NCBI GenBank assembly: GCA_002733645.1
Contig: NVWL01000002.1
Coordinates: 112,111 to 176,110, forward strand
Reading direction: 5' to 3'
Origin: Oceanobacter sp.
Lineage (GTDB): Bacteria > Pseudomonadota > Gammaproteobacteria > Pseudomonadales > Oceanobacteraceae
Length of the DNA stretch: 64,000 bases
Part shown: one piece after another, positions 28,643-38,622 of the stretch
Layout of the letters: every line of letters begins with the position of its first letter
How positions within the stretch are numbered: position 1 is the first letter of the stretch
Notes under the pieces: generated by a model
Database searches by the model: none
Told to the model about the DNA's origin: nothing
What the model saw: only the letters and a program-made list of their open reading frames with translations
Position numbers and translations under genes: made by a program

Positions 28643-31240
28643 ATGAATACTAATTTCCGTAAAAATCTTCCGGGCACTAGCCTAGATTATTTCGATACAC
28701 GCGCCGCGATTGATGCGATCAAGCCGGGTGCCTACGATGGCTTGCCATACACCTCACGTATTTTGGCTGAGCAGCTGGTTCGCCGCTGCGAGCCGAGTGA
28801 GCTTAACGATGCACTGAGCCAGTTTATTGAGCGCAAACGTGATCTTGATTTTCCTTGGTATCCAGCGCGTGTCGTAACTCACGACATTCTTGGTCAGACT
28901 GCATTAGTCGACCTTGCTGGTTTGCGTGATGCGATTGCTGCGCAAGGCGGCGACCCATCCAAAGTAAACCCGGTGGTTCAAACCCAGCTGATTGTTGACC
29001 ACTCTCTGGCGGTTGAATGCGGTGGTTTTGATCCGGATGCTTTCCAGAAAAACCGCGACATTGAAGAGCGCCGTAACGAAGACCGTTTCCACTTTATCGA
29101 ATGGACAAAAACCGCTTTCGACAACGTGGATGTGATTCCAGCCGGAAACGGCATCATGCACCAAATTAACCTAGAGAAAATGTCTCCGGTGGTTCAGGTG
29201 CGTGAAGGTGTTGCTTTCCCAGATACCTGTGTTGGTACCGATTCACACACGCCGCACGTTGATGCACTCGGTGTAATCTCGGTCGGTGTTGGCGGGCTTG
29301 AAGCCGAAACCGTGATGCTGGGTCATCCATCTATGATGCGCCTTCCTGATATCGTTGGTGTAGAGCTGACTGGCAAACGCCAGCCGGGCATTACTGCCAC
29401 CGATATCGTATTGGCGTTAACGGAATTCTTGCGCAAAGAACGTGTGGTAGGTGCCTACCTAGAGTTCTTTGGTGAAGGCGCATCAAGCCTAACCATCGGC
29501 GACCGGGCAACGATTTCCAACATGACCCCAGAATACGGCGCGACAGCGGCTATGTTCTACATTGACGAACAAACCATTGAGTACTTAACACTGACGGGCC
29601 GTGAAGCGCCTCAGGTTGAGTTGGTTGAGCAGTTCGCCAAAGAAACAGGCCTATGGGCAGACACTCTGAAAGATGCAGAATACGAACGCGTATTAAGCTT
29701 CGATCTATCAAGTGTTGGTCGTAACATGGCTGGCCCATCAAACCCGCATGCACGCGTTTCAACGGCGGATCTTGCGGCCAAAGGCATCGCCAAAAACTTA
29801 GCCGCGGCTAAAGCCGAAGAAGAACAGGGCTTGATGCCAGATGGTGCAGTGATTATTGCAGCAATCACTTCTTGTACCAACACCTCGAATCCGCGCAACG
29901 TCGTAGCGGCAGGTTTAGTAGCGAAAAAAGCCAACGAGCTAGGCCTAGTGCGCAAACCTTGGGTGAAGTCGTCGTTTGCGCCGGGTTCAAAAGTTGCTGA
30001 GCTGTATTTGAAAGAAGCAGGCCTGCTGCCTGAGCTTGAAAAGCTAGGTTTCGGTATCGTCGCGTTTGCTTGTACTACCTGTAATGGTATGTCTGGCGCG
30101 CTTGATCCTGTGATTCAGCAAGAAATCATTGACCGTGATTTATACGCTACCGCTGTCCTCTCTGGTAACCGTAACTTTGATGGTCGTATTCACCCATACG
30201 CCAAGCAAGCCTTCCTAGCGTCGCCGCCACTTGTGGTTGCCTACGCGATTGCGGGCACCATGCGTTTTGACATTGAACAAGATGTCTTGGCTGTAGTCGA
30301 TGGCAAAGAAATTCGCTTAAAAGACATCTGGCCTTCGGATGAAGAAATCGACGCCATCGTAAAAGAGAGTGTGAAGCCTGAACAGTTCCGCGAGATCTAC
30401 ATTCCTATGTTTGATCTTGGCGAAGCAACAAAAGCGGAAAGCCCTCTATACGACTGGCGTCCAATGAGTACCTATATTCGTCGTCCGCCGTATTGGGAAG
30501 GTGCCCTTGCTGGTGAGCGTAGTCTGAAAGGCATGCGTCCGTTAGCCGTATTGCCAGATAACATCACGACCGATCACCTGTCACCATCAAACGCAATTTT
30601 GATGAGCAGCGCGGCGGGTGAGTACCTGCACAAAATGGGCGTACCTGAAGAAGACTTCAACTCCTATGCCACTCACCGTGGTGATCACCTCACGGCACAG
30701 CGTGCGACCTTCGCCAATCCGAAACTGTTGAATGAAATGGTGTTGGACGATAATGGCGAAGTGAAACAAGGTTCACTGGCGCGTATCGAACCCGAAGGCA
30801 AAGTAACTCGCATGTGGGAAGCGATTGAAACCTACATGGAACGCAAGCAGCCGCTGATTATTGTTGCTGGTGCTGACTACGGTCAGGGCTCATCGCGTGA
30901 CTGGGCTGCTAAGGGTGTTCGCTTGGCCGGTGTAGAAGTCATCGTGGCCGAAGGCTTTGAGCGTATTCACCGCACTAACTTGATCGGTATGGGCGTACTG
31001 CCTGTACAGTTTAAAGAAGGCACCACACGTAAAACACTTAGCCTAGACGGCACGGAGACCTATGACGTGGTCGGTGAGCGTTCAGCACGTTGTGATCTAA
31101 CGCTTGTCATCACGCGCAAAAACGGCGATGTTGTTGAAGTACCAGTGACTTGTCGTTTGGATACCGCGGACGAAGTTATCACCTACAATGCCGGCGGCGT
31201 ATTGCAGAAGTTTGCTCAGGACTTCCTGAAAAAAGCCTAA
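28643..31240 (+). CDS. acnD: Fe/S-dependent 2-methylisocitrate dehydratase AcnD
   Basis: 865-aa aconitase-family enzyme that dehydrates 2-methylcitrate; it needs PrpF downstream. It has the [4Fe-4S] ligands in AITSCTNTSNP and ACTTCNGMSG, substrate-binding VGTDSHTPHVDALGVI, and the C-terminal swivel domain with GADYGQGSSRDWAAKG. Length and the AcnD-prpF pairing distinguish it from AcnA/AcnB; it replaces PrpD in this type of locus. Confidence 0.96.
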   Translation: MNTNFRKNLPGTSLDYFDTRAAIDAIKPGAYDGLPYTSRILAEQLVRRCEPSELNDALSQFIERKRDLDFPWYPARVVTHDILGQTALVDLAGLRDAIAAQGGDPSKVNPVVQTQLIVDHSLAVECGGFDPDAFQKNRDIEERRNEDRFHFIEWTKTAFDNVDVIPAGNGIMHQINLEKMSPVVQVREGVAFPDTCVGTDSHTPHVDALGVISVGVGGLEAETVMLGHPSMMRLPDIVGVELTGKRQPGITATDIVLALTEFLRKERVVGAYLEFFGEGASSLTIGDRATISNMTPEYGATAAMFYIDEQTIEYLTLTGREAPQVELVEQFAKETGLWADTLKDAEYERVLSFDLSSVGRNMAGPSNPHARVSTADLAAKGIAKNLAAAKAEEEQGLMPDGAVIIAAITSCTNTSNPRNVVAAGLVAKKANELGLVRKPWVKSSFAPGSKVAELYLKEAGLLPELEKLGFGIVAFACTTCNGMSGALDPVIQQEIIDRDLYATAVLSGNRNFDGRIHPYAKQAFLASPPLVVAYAIAGTMRFDIEQDVLAVVDGKEIRLKDIWPSDEEIDAIVKESVKPEQFREIYIPMFDLGEATKAESPLYDWRPMSTYIRRPPYWEGALAGERSLKGMRPLAVLPDNITTDHLSPSNAILMSSAAGEYLHKMGVPEEDFNSYATHRGDHLTAQRATFANPKLLNEMVLDDNGEVKQGSLARIEPEGKVTRMWEAIETYMERKQPLIIVAGADYGQGSSRDWAAKGVRLAGVEVIVAEGFERIHRTNLIGMGVLPVQFKEGTTRKTLSLDGTETYDVVGERSARCDLTLVITRKNGDVVEVPVTCRLDTADEVITYNAGGVLQKFAQDFLKKA

Positions 31241-31263
31241 TGTAGACGTTAGTTAAGTTCTAA

Positions 31264-31302
31264 GAAAGCCTGCTTTCGGTAACGAGAGTGGGCTTTTTTT
31301 GT
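31264..31302 (+). terminator. terminator after acnD
   Basis: Interrupted stem AAGCC..CTTTC / GAGAG..GGCTT followed by a run of seven T. It separates acnD from prpF transcription. Confidence 0.75.
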
Positions 31303-31369
31303 GGTTTGATGTCAAAGGTTGAGTGTTTCAATCTGCTAGGATGTACTTAATCAAAACAGCAGACTTTCA

Positions 31370-31394
31370 AGGGGCATATTTCAGGGGCATATTT
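31370..31394. repeat. short tandem duplication AGGGGCATATTT
   Basis: Twelve bases repeated with a 13-base period (31370-31381 and 31383-31394), between the acnD terminator and the small DUF6435 gene. No function apparent. Confidence 0.75.
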
Positions 31395-31505
31395 AAGGGT
31401 CAGGTTCGTTGATTTCGAGGTGATCATTGATTTTAGGTGTAATTCTAAAAAATTATCATTAGGCTAATTATTCATATCCTAACTTTGAAATTAACGGAGT
31501 GACTC

Positions 31506-31682
31506 ATGTTTTCTTTTTTCAAAAGTGATCCAATCAAAAAGCTTAAAAAACAACACTTGGCGTTACTTGAACAAGCTATGCAGTATCAGAGAAATGGTGA
31601 TATCAAAACATACTCTAAACTGATGTCTGAAGCTGATGAACTAGACAAAAAAATACAAGAAATTGAGAGCTCAAATTCTTGA
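31506..31682 (+). CDS. DUF6435 family small protein (58 aa)
   Basis: Small cytoplasmic protein starting MFSFFKSDPIKKLKKQH, followed by ALLEQAMQYQRNGDIKTYS and an acidic/basic helix ending EIESSNS. This is the usual form of the DUF6435 family (MFxFFKxDPxKKLxKxx, QRNGDI). ACGGAGTG is correctly placed before the ATG. The function is unknown. It separates acnD from prpF. Confidence 0.85.
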   Translation: MFSFFKSDPIKKLKKQHLALLEQAMQYQRNGDIKTYSKLMSEADELDKKIQEIESSNS

Positions 31683-32041
31683 TAGCTACTGTGTATATGT
31701 TGAAATATGCTTGGTTGGTTTGAGGGATGCGGTAGAGTCAGTGGTAGAAAGATTGAAATTAATTTAGTCGACCCTTTCGGTACTCTATTTTTTCTACCTT
31801 AGTGGTAGTGCTTATTGTTATGGCGTATCCAGACGTTGGCTAATTCATTTTCTGTCGAGGTTCAATGATCAGCGATAAATGTCGTCCAAGTGCTTTCTTG
31901 TGCGACGTAAAGTGGCTGTAATCTCTACCTCATCATCAATATGGCCTGACTCTGTCGGGCCATGTTCGGTATACTTTCGCTCAAGTATAGTTGTCCAACT
32001 ATTTTAATTTCACTCTGTTATCACATGGAAATCAATCAATC
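31683..32041. other. intergenic region before prpF
   Basis: About 360 bases without a recognisable gene. A short hairpin CTACC-TTAG-TGGTAG lies near 31795. It probably contains an independent prpF promoter, which I could not place, and no copy of the TTGTATACAA operator was seen. Confidence 0.4.
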
Positions 32042-33220
32042 ATGAGTCACGCACCGCAAATTAAAATTCCTGCCACTTACATGCGAGGCGGCACCTCTAA
32101 AGGTGTGTTTCTGAGCCTTAACGACTTGCCGAAAGCTTGCCAAGTGCCAGGCCCTGCACGCGATGCTATGTTACTTCGTATTATTGGCAGTCCTGATCCA
32201 TACGGCCAGCAGATTGATGGCATGGGTGGGGCGACATCAAGCACCTCTAAAACTGTGATTTTGGCAAAAAGTGAGCAGGGCGATCATGACGTTGACTACC
32301 TTTTTGGCCAAGTTGCCATCAATAAGGCGTTTGTTGATTGGTCAGGTAATTGTGGCAACTTAACCGCCGCTGTTGGTGCATTTGCCATCAGCAAGGGCTT
32401 GGTCGATGTAGATCGTATACCTGAGAATGGTATTTGTGTGGTTCGTATCTGGCAGAAAAACATCAGTAAAACCATTATTGCGCATGTGCCAATTACGAAT
32501 GGTGAAGTGCAAGAAACCGGCGACTTTGAGCTTGATGGTGTCACCTTCCCAGCGGCAGAAGTGGTTGTAGAATTTATGGACCCAGCCGATGGCGAAGGAT
32601 CAATGTTCCCAACAGGAAATTTGGTCGATGATCTTGAAGTACCCGGAATCGGAACCTTTAAGGCAACCATGATTAACGCCGGCATTCCGACTATTTTCGT
32701 TAATGCGGCGGATATTGGTTATAAGGGCACTGAACTGCAAAAAGACATTAACTCAGACGCCGATGCACTTGCGCGATTCGAAACCATGCGGGCTTATGGC
32801 GCGGTCAAAATGGGATTGATCTCAAATATTTCTGAAGCCGTAGCTCGTCAGCATACGCCTAAGATTGCATTCGTTGCACCAGCAACGGCTTATGACTCTT
32901 CAAGTGGTAAAGCAATTTCTGATTCTGATATTGATGTGTGCGTCCGTGCGCTGTCTATGGGTAAGCTGCACCACGCTATGATGGGCACTGCTTCGGTGGC
33001 CATTGCGACCGCTGCGGCAGTACCGGGGACGTTAGTAAACCTTGCCGCTGGCGGTGTGGATCGTGACTCAGTCACATTTGGGCATCCATCAGGTACGCTA
33101 CGCGTTGGTGCGGCGGCTGAGCAAGTTAATGGTGAATGGACTGCAAAAAAAGCGGTGATGAGCCGCAGTGCGCGAGTGATTATGGAAGGGTGGGCGCGTA
33201 TTCCGGGCGATACCTTTTGA
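32042..33220 (+). CDS. prpF: 2-methylaconitate cis-trans isomerase PrpF
   Basis: 392-aa PrpF-family isomerase (diaminopimelate-epimerase fold) needed by AcnD, converting the trans- or cis-methylaconitate isomer. Conserved segments are ATYMRGGTSKGVF, GSPDPYGQQIDGMGG, SGNCGNLTAAVG (catalytic Cys) and FGHPSGTLRVG. ATG 32042 (MSHAPQIKI) is preferred to 31991 because upstream residues are not conserved in the family. It is separated from acnD by a terminator and a small unrelated gene. Confidence 0.94.
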   Translation: MSHAPQIKIPATYMRGGTSKGVFLSLNDLPKACQVPGPARDAMLLRIIGSPDPYGQQIDGMGGATSSTSKTVILAKSEQGDHDVDYLFGQVAINKAFVDWSGNCGNLTAAVGAFAISKGLVDVDRIPENGICVVRIWQKNISKTIIAHVPITNGEVQETGDFELDGVTFPAAEVVVEFMDPADGEGSMFPTGNLVDDLEVPGIGTFKATMINAGIPTIFVNAADIGYKGTELQKDINSDADALARFETMRAYGAVKMGLISNISEAVARQHTPKIAFVAPATAYDSSSGKAISDSDIDVCVRALSMGKLHHAMMGTASVAIATAAAVPGTLVNLAAGGVDRDSVTFGHPSGTLRVGAAAEQVNGEWTAKKAVMSRSARVIMEGWARIPGDTF

Positions 33221-33278
33221 TATCTCATTGAAGTCTGGTTGATGCAGTATCAGTTAGGGTGTTGCATCAAATCGCACG

Positions 33279-33312
33279 CAACAAAAAGCCCGCAATTGCG
33301 GGCTTTTTGTTG
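33279..33312. terminator. perfectly palindromic bidirectional terminator between prpF and rne
   Basis: A 34-base perfect palindrome centred on CGCAATTGCG. The arms read AAAAAGCCCGC and GCGGGCTTTTT and extend outwards to CAAC/GTTG. It serves both convergent genes. Confidence 0.95.
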
Positions 33313-33329
33313 ACTAGAGAGTCTGAATA

Positions 33330-36300
33330 TTAATCTTCAGACTTCTCCGTCTTCGCTTCATTGCTATTGTCGTTATTGCGCGGATCATTCGGTGCCCGAC
33401 CAGAAGAAGGAGTGCGACGGCGACGGCGAGGTTTACTCACAGTTTCCGTGCTTCCTTCAGCTTTAGGCGCTTCAGTCTTAGGCGCTTCCGGTTTAGGTGT
33501 TTCCTCTGCCTTAGGGCTTTCTGCTTTTGCCGGAGCAGCTTCTGGTTTAGGTGCCTCGGCCTTTGGTTTTGCAGGCTTGCGAGGTCTAGACCTAGGAGCT
33601 GGCGCATCAGTCTTTGGCATTTCTGGCTTAGGAGCTTCAGCATTAGAGACTTCTGAGCTAGCAGTTTCATCCTGTACCGTTTCTGCCTTAAGGGGCTCTG
33701 ATTTAGTTGCCTCTGATTTCTGAGTCTCTGGTTTTGGCGCATCTGGCTTAGAAACTGCAGCTTTAGGCGTTTCAGTATTGGCTGATTCAGCTTCAACTTT
33801 AGGCGTTTCAGGCTGTGGAGTTTTAACCGGTGCTGCTTCTGATTTAGGAGCTTCGCTGGGCGCTTCAGCTGGAGCAGCTTCGACCTTAACTGATTCCACC
33901 TTAGGGCTTTCAGCTTTTGGCGTTTCTGGTTTAGGTGATTCTACTTTAGGTGCCTCTACTTTAGGCGCCTCTGCCTGTGGGTCTTTAGCTGCTGTCGCAT
34001 CCGCCTGAGTATTTGCTTCCGGAGTTGCATTTTCAGCCTTATCACCACGTGGTCCACGGGTACGGCGACGGCCACCACGGCGACGATTGCTTGTGCTTTC
34101 GGCATTCGCTTCAGTTGCAGTGTTTGGTTTAGCTGCCTGAGGTGCTTGCTGAGCATTGCTTTGATCGCTTGCCGTCTCAATGGCAACGTTACCATTTACG
34201 GCATCGTTGTCGGTTGAGTCGCTAAGGGCCTGTTTTGCCGCAGGCGGACGAGGTTCATTCCCTTTGCTGCGATCACGGCGAGGTGCGCGCTTGGCGTTGG
34301 GGTTCTCGTTTGCGCTGTCTGTAGGCTTTCTGCTCTGGCGTTTCGCATTGCCGTTGCTGTCTTCAGACTTTTCTGCACGCTTGTCATTGCGAGAATCATT
34401 GCGTGTGTCGTTACGAGGTTCGTTGCGACGATTGCGACCATTTTTGCGTTGGTTATCATCGCTGCCGTTAGCATCTTTACGATTGCGGCCGTTGTCAGAA
34501 TTACGACCTGAATCAGCACGATTGCGGTCTTGGCGATTGTTGTTGCGCTTGTCGCCATCTGATTTGCGCGAGCTGTCAGATTTACGATCGTTGTTACGAC
34601 TCGAAGTCTTCTTGCGCGGCTCCGGTTTAACTTTAACTTCGCGGCGAGTTGATGGCGTAGGCGTCGCTTTAGTGTCGTTTTCGCTATCAAACAATGTGCT
34701 GATAGCTTGACCTATACGGCCCCATAGACCACCACTGCTGCTTGGTGCTGCTGCGGTCGTTTTAGTTGGTGTTGTAGGCGCAACCGGGCGAGAAACTGTG
34801 CTGACAGCCGCTTCTTGTTGCGGTGCTACCTCTACATTCATTGCTTCTGAAAGATGCTCTGGCTCTTCTTCGTCAAAGCGGTGCTCGAAACTCACTTCAC
34901 CAACGAGAGTATCGTCTGGACGTAAACGCTGAACTTCGTAATGCGGCGTTTCCATATTTGGATTAGGAAGGATCATCACCAAACACTTATGACGCTGCTC
35001 AACGCCAGCAATCAAGGCGCGTTTTTCATTCAATAGGAATGACGCCACTGAGACAGGAACAATAGCGCGAACCTGTGCAGTATTGTCTTTTGCAGCTTCT
35101 TCTTCAATTAAACGAAGAATCGACAAGCTTGCAGATTTAGTGTCGCGTACAACGCCGGTACCACTACAGCGAGGGCATACGTGTGATGCGGTTTCGTCCA
35201 AAGATGGGCGTAAACGTTGGCGTGACATTTCCATTAAGCCAAAGCGTGAAATACGACCCACCTGTACGCGTGCGCGGTCAATTTCTAGTGCGCGCTTTAG
35301 GCGAGTTTCAACTTCACGCTGGTTTTTGTTGGCCATCATGTCAATGAAGTCGATAACAACCAAACCACCCATGTCGCGCAGGCGCAATTGACGTGCAATT
35401 TCATCCGCCGCTTCTAGGTTGGTGTTTACAGCTGTCTCTTCGATGTCAGCGCCTTTGGTAGCGCGGGCTGAGTTGATGTCGATAGAAACCAATGCTTCGG
35501 TTGGGTCAATAACAATAGAACCACCAGAAGGAAGTTTAACTTCACGCTGGAAGGCGCTCTCGATTTGACTCTCAATCTGGTAGCGATTGAATAGCGGAAC
35601 CGGATCGTTATAGCGCTTGAATTTGTTTTGGTACTGAGGCATTACCTGTTCAACAAAAGCCAGAGCTTCGTTGTGAGCTTCTTTGGTATCTATCAGTACT
35701 TCGCCGATGTCATGGCGTAGGTAGTCACGAATCGCACGAATGATGACGTTGCTTTCTTGAAGTAACAGGGCAGGTGCGCTGCGCTCTTCTGAGGCACGAG
35801 TGATGGCTTCCCATAGATGTACTAGGTAATCCAAATCGTTTTGCAGTTCTTCGCTTGAGCGACCAATACCTGCCGTACGAACGATAACGCCCATTTTGTC
35901 AGGTACGGTAACGCCTTTCATGGCATCACGCAGCTGTGTGCGTTCGTCGCCTTCAATGCGGCGAGATATGCCGCCAGCTCGAGCGTTGTTTGGCATCAAT
36001 ACAAGATAGCGACCGGCAAGGCTTGCTTGAGTGGTCAGGGCAGCGCCCTTGTTGCCACGTTCTTCTTTATCAACCTGAACGATTACTTCTTGGCCTTCGC
36101 GTAGGACTTCTTTAATGCTGATACGGCCGGGGCCTGGATCTTTGCAGAAGTATTCGCGAGAGATTTCTTTTAGCGGTAGGAAGCCGTGGCGCTCAGCGCC
36201 GAAGTCAACAAAGGCCGCTTCGAGGCTAGGCTCGATACGTGTGATTTTACCTTTGTAAACGTTGGATTTTTTTTGCTCACGAGAGCCGGATTCGATGTCC

Positions 36301-36380
36301 AAGTCATATAATTTCTGACCATCGACCAAAGCAACACGCAACTCTTCTGGTTGGGTTGCGTTTATTAGCATTCTTTTCAT
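33330..36380 (-). CDS. rne: ribonuclease E
   Basis: 1016-aa endoribonuclease and degradosome scaffold (E. coli: 1061 aa). It has an S1 domain ([21 protein letters not shown]), RNase H-like and DNase I-like catalytic region ([21 protein letters not shown] with metal-binding Asp) and the Zn-link CPRCSGTG. The membrane-targeting/Arg-rich part follows, with [17 protein letters not shown] RNA-binding sequence. The last ~250 residues are low-complexity PKxEA/PKVES repeats, unlike E. coli. A long untranslated leader (to rluC) suggests feedback regulation as in E. coli; that is inference. rraA in the same window encodes its inhibitor. Confidence 0.97.
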   Translation of the reverse strand: MKRMLINATQPEELRVALVDGQKLYDLDIESGSREQKKSNVYKGKITRIEPSLEAAFVDFGAERHGFLPLKEISREYFCKDPGPGRISIKEVLREGQEVIVQVDKEERGNKGAALTTQASLAGRYLVLMPNNARAGGISRRIEGDERTQLRDAMKGVTVPDKMGVIVRTAGIGRSSEELQNDLDYLVHLWEAITRASEERSAPALLLQESNVIIRAIRDYLRHDIGEVLIDTKEAHNEALAFVEQVMPQYQNKFKRYNDPVPLFNRYQIESQIESAFQREVKLPSGGSIVIDPTEALVSIDINSARATKGADIEETAVNTNLEAADEIARQLRLRDMGGLVVIDFIDMMANKNQREVETRLKRALEIDRARVQVGRISRFGLMEMSRQRLRPSLDETASHVCPRCSGTGVVRDTKSASLSILRLIEEEAAKDNTAQVRAIVPVSVASFLLNEKRALIAGVEQRHKCLVMILPNPNMETPHYEVQRLRPDDTLVGEVSFEHRFDEEEPEHLSEAMNVEVAPQQEAAVSTVSRPVAPTTPTKTTAAAPSSSGGLWGRIGQAISTLFDSENDTKATPTPSTRREVKVKPEPRKKTSSRNNDRKSDSSRKSDGDKRNNNRQDRNRADSGRNSDNGRNRKDANGSDDNQRKNGRNRRNEPRNDTRNDSRNDKRAEKSEDSNGNAKRQSRKPTDSANENPNAKRAPRRDRSKGNEPRPPAAKQALSDSTDNDAVNGNVAIETASDQSNAQQAPQAAKPNTATEANAESTSNRRRGGRRRTRGPRGDKAENATPEANTQADATAAKDPQAEAPKVEAPKVESPKPETPKAESPKVESVKVEAAPAEAPSEAPKSEAAPVKTPQPETPKVEAESANTETPKAAVSKPDAPKPETQKSEATKSEPLKAETVQDETASSEVSNAEAPKPEMPKTDAPAPRSRPRKPAKPKAEAPKPEAAPAKAESPKAEETPKPEAPKTEAPKAEGSTETVSKPRRRRRTPSSGRAPNDPRNNDNSNEAKTEKSED
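33420..34000 (-). repeat. degenerate PKxEAPKxES-coding repeats in the rne tail
   Basis: Many degenerate copies of a unit coding K-x-E-A/S-P-K (such as [11 protein letters not shown] and [10 protein letters not shown]) in the C-terminal tail. The DNA repeats are imperfect, 15-30 bases each. The tail may be intrinsically disordered. Opposite-strand frames stay open here because of the composition. Confidence 0.8.
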
Positions 36381-36961
36381 GCTGGTACGTTTTACTCATT
36401 AGGGCAACGTACCCACTGGCAACGCAGGCTTTTCTGCTGTGTCTGTTCAGCAGCGAAGGGATCGAGTCTAACTTATCGGTCTAAGCAGTTGGCTTTAAAC
36501 CTCGCTGGTCGTAATGGTTAACGCCCAGTTATATATACGGATCGCTTTCGCAGTGTTCATCACGGCCTACTGGGCCGGTTATTACCAAAATATTTATGGG
36601 TGCTCTGCCTGCGGGGCCGTCTTACTTGTTGCGTCCCGATGAGCATGGGTGCCTGTTATTCAGGGTCACCGACACTGTCCATAATTTGATAATGCGAGAT
36701 TGCCTGCAGGTAGCTGCTGGTTTATCTCACCGGGCAGAGCGTCATTAAGAGCTCCGCCGAATCAATTTGAGGAAGCGTTTTTACCGTCTCGCTTCTTCCT
36801 TTATACTTGGCCGCTTATCGGCCTGTCGGGGAGCGGACTCTGAATATCATCAGATTCGCTTCTTGTAGCTCTGTTAACACCCGAACGGGCTGAATATAGC
36901 AACAATGTACAGTGGCAGCAAACACCTGTGCGAATTAATCCCTTTTAAACACGGATACCTG
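36381..36961. other. divergent rne/rluC intergenic region with structured rne leader
   Basis: About 580 bases without a protein gene. Hairpins can be seen: CGGCC-TACTG-GGCCG (36563-36577), GGCCG-CTTAT-CGGCC (36809-36823), and a bulged AGGAAGCG / CGCTTCTTCCT (about 36770-36802). The long distance to the rne start fits the long autoregulatory 5' leader known for E. coli rne. No small ORF stands out. Confidence 0.5.
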
Positions 36962-37975
36962 ATGTCCAGACCTCAGATCGATGCTTCAAAAGTCTCCATG
37001 GTTACTGTTGATGATGGTAATGACGGGCAGCGAGTCGACAACTTTTTGATCTATTTGCTCAAAGGCGCCCCTAAAACTTTGGTGTATCGCATCATTCGTA
37101 AGGGTGAGGTGCGAGTAAATAAAGGCCGGGTAAAGGCCGATACTCGCATTAAGACTGGAGATATTGTGCGTGTGCCTCCGGTGCGGCTGCCTGATGCGGC
37201 TGAAGTGCCGGATGTGTCGCCTGCACTGCAGGGTATCCTTGATAACTCTATTCTCTATGAAGACGACGGCCTAATTGCGGTGAATAAACCGCACGGGTTG
37301 GCGGTACATGGTGGTAGCGGGGTGTCGTTAGGATTGATCGAGGCATTGCGCAAGCTGCGCCCGAATCATGAGTTTTTGGAGTTGGTGCATCGTCTCGATA
37401 GGGATACGTCTGGCGTCATCCTCGTCGCGAAAAAGCGTAAAGTGCTAACAGTGCTGCAAAAAATGTTGGTTGATAAAAAAGGCATTCGCAAACGCTACTT
37501 GGCTTTAGTGCATGGTCGTTGGGATAAAACAACGACGGACATACGCCTTCCTTTATTACGTACCGAGCGCAAATCTGGCGAGCGAATTGTCGTGGTCAGT
37601 GAAGAGGGCAAATCTTGCCATACCAAAACTCGCCTTTTGGCGGCGGCGGGGCGCTACTCCTTGATCGAAGCTGAGCCGGTGACAGGGCGAACACATCAAA
37701 TTCGCGTACATACCTTATCTCAAGGTCACATTATCGCGGGTGACGAAAAGTACAGCGATCGCATTGAAGCGCTTGCCGATAAAGAATCGGGTATTCGCCG
37801 CTTGTGTTTGCATGCTTGGCGGCTGTCTTTTACCAACCCTTTAAATGGTGAAAAACTTCACTTAGAAGCGACTCCGGATAAAGAGCTTCGCAATATATTT
37901 CGTAATGCCGGGTGTGAGGTTGATTTGTCTTCTAAGTACCTGACTGAGTCGCCAAGCAAAGAGATCACTAAATGA
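36962..37975 (+). CDS. rluC: 23S rRNA pseudouridine(955/2504/2580) synthase RluC
   Basis: 337-aa pseudouridine synthase modifying 23S rRNA. It has an N-terminal S4 RNA-binding domain (VDNFLIYLLKGAPKTLVYRIIRKGEVRVN) and a catalytic domain with HRLDRDTSG (catalytic Asp), RYLALVHG and VTGRTHQIRVH. The frame opens at 36905, but ATG 36962 (MSRPQIDASK) fits the family N-terminus. It overlaps the next gene (ATGA) and is divergent from rne, as in pseudomonads. Confidence 0.94.
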   Translation: MSRPQIDASKVSMVTVDDGNDGQRVDNFLIYLLKGAPKTLVYRIIRKGEVRVNKGRVKADTRIKTGDIVRVPPVRLPDAAEVPDVSPALQGILDNSILYEDDGLIAVNKPHGLAVHGGSGVSLGLIEALRKLRPNHEFLELVHRLDRDTSGVILVAKKRKVLTVLQKMLVDKKGIRKRYLALVHGRWDKTTTDIRLPLLRTERKSGERIVVVSEEGKSCHTKTRLLAAAGRYSLIEAEPVTGRTHQIRVHTLSQGHIIAGDEKYSDRIEALADKESGIRRLCLHAWRLSFTNPLNGEKLHLEATPDKELRNIFRNAGCEVDLSSKYLTESPSKEITK

Positions 37976-38622
37976 AATACGATTTAATTATTTTCGACTG
38001 GGATGGAACACTAGCAGATTCAACTGGGCGCATTGTGGATAGCATGCAGCGTGCGGCTAAAGAATGTGGCCTCCCAGAAGTGCCTGACGCTAACGTGCAA
38101 AATATAATTGGTCTAGGTCTGCCTGAGGCCATACGTACCGTTTGGCCTGATGTCGCTACTGAGCAGATGGCGCCTATGCGCAACGCTTATGCCCGCTATT
38201 TTGTTAGTGATAGTCAGATTGATATGAGCTTATTTGAAGGTGCTGAAGTCATGCTGTCGCGTCTTAGAGTGAAAAGAAAAACGGCTGTCGCAACAGGTAA
38301 AAGCCGAAAAGGACTAGATCGCATACTTGCTGACCTAAAACTTGAATCGCAATTTGATATTACTCGCTGCGCAGATGAGACCTTATCAAAGCCAGACCCA
38401 CTAATGCTCAATGAAATATTATCGGTATTAAACATCCCATCAACTAGGGCACTAATGATTGGCGATACCTCTTATGACTTAGATATGGCAGCGGCAGCAG
38501 GAATTGATTCCGTGGCAATGAGTCATGGCGCGCATGAAGAAGATGTATTGCAGGCTTGTGGGCCACTGGCTATATGTCATAGCATCTCAGAACTTGAAAC
38601 GTGGATACAGATAAATGGATAA
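37972..38622 (+). CDS. HAD-superfamily (subfamily IA) phosphatase
   Basis: 216-aa HAD-IA hydrolase, close to the phosphoglycolate phosphatase-like proteins found between rluC and sppA in pseudomonads. It has the nucleophile FDWDGTLADS, the second motif VATGKSRKG and third/fourth KPDP...MIGDTSYDLDMA. ATGA overlap with rluC and overlap with sppA indicate one operon. Exact substrate unknown. Confidence 0.88.
   Translation: MKYDLIIFDWDGTLADSTGRIVDSMQRAAKECGLPEVPDANVQNIIGLGLPEAIRTVWPDVATEQMAPMRNAYARYFVSDSQIDMSLFEGAEVMLSRLRVKRKTAVATGKSRKGLDRILADLKLESQFDITRCADETLSKPDPLMLNEILSVLNIPSTRALMIGDTSYDLDMAAAAGIDSVAMSHGAHEEDVLQACGPLAICHSISELETWIQING

Noticed and set aside
33420..34000. CRISPR-like periodicity in the rne tail
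   Set aside because: Repeats are degenerate, in frame and part of a coding sequence with no spacers of constant length.
33361..34710. Several long plus-strand frames opposite the rne tail
   Set aside because: They result from the low-complexity codon pattern of the rne repeats (Leu/Gly/Ser-rich products); none has a start signal or family.
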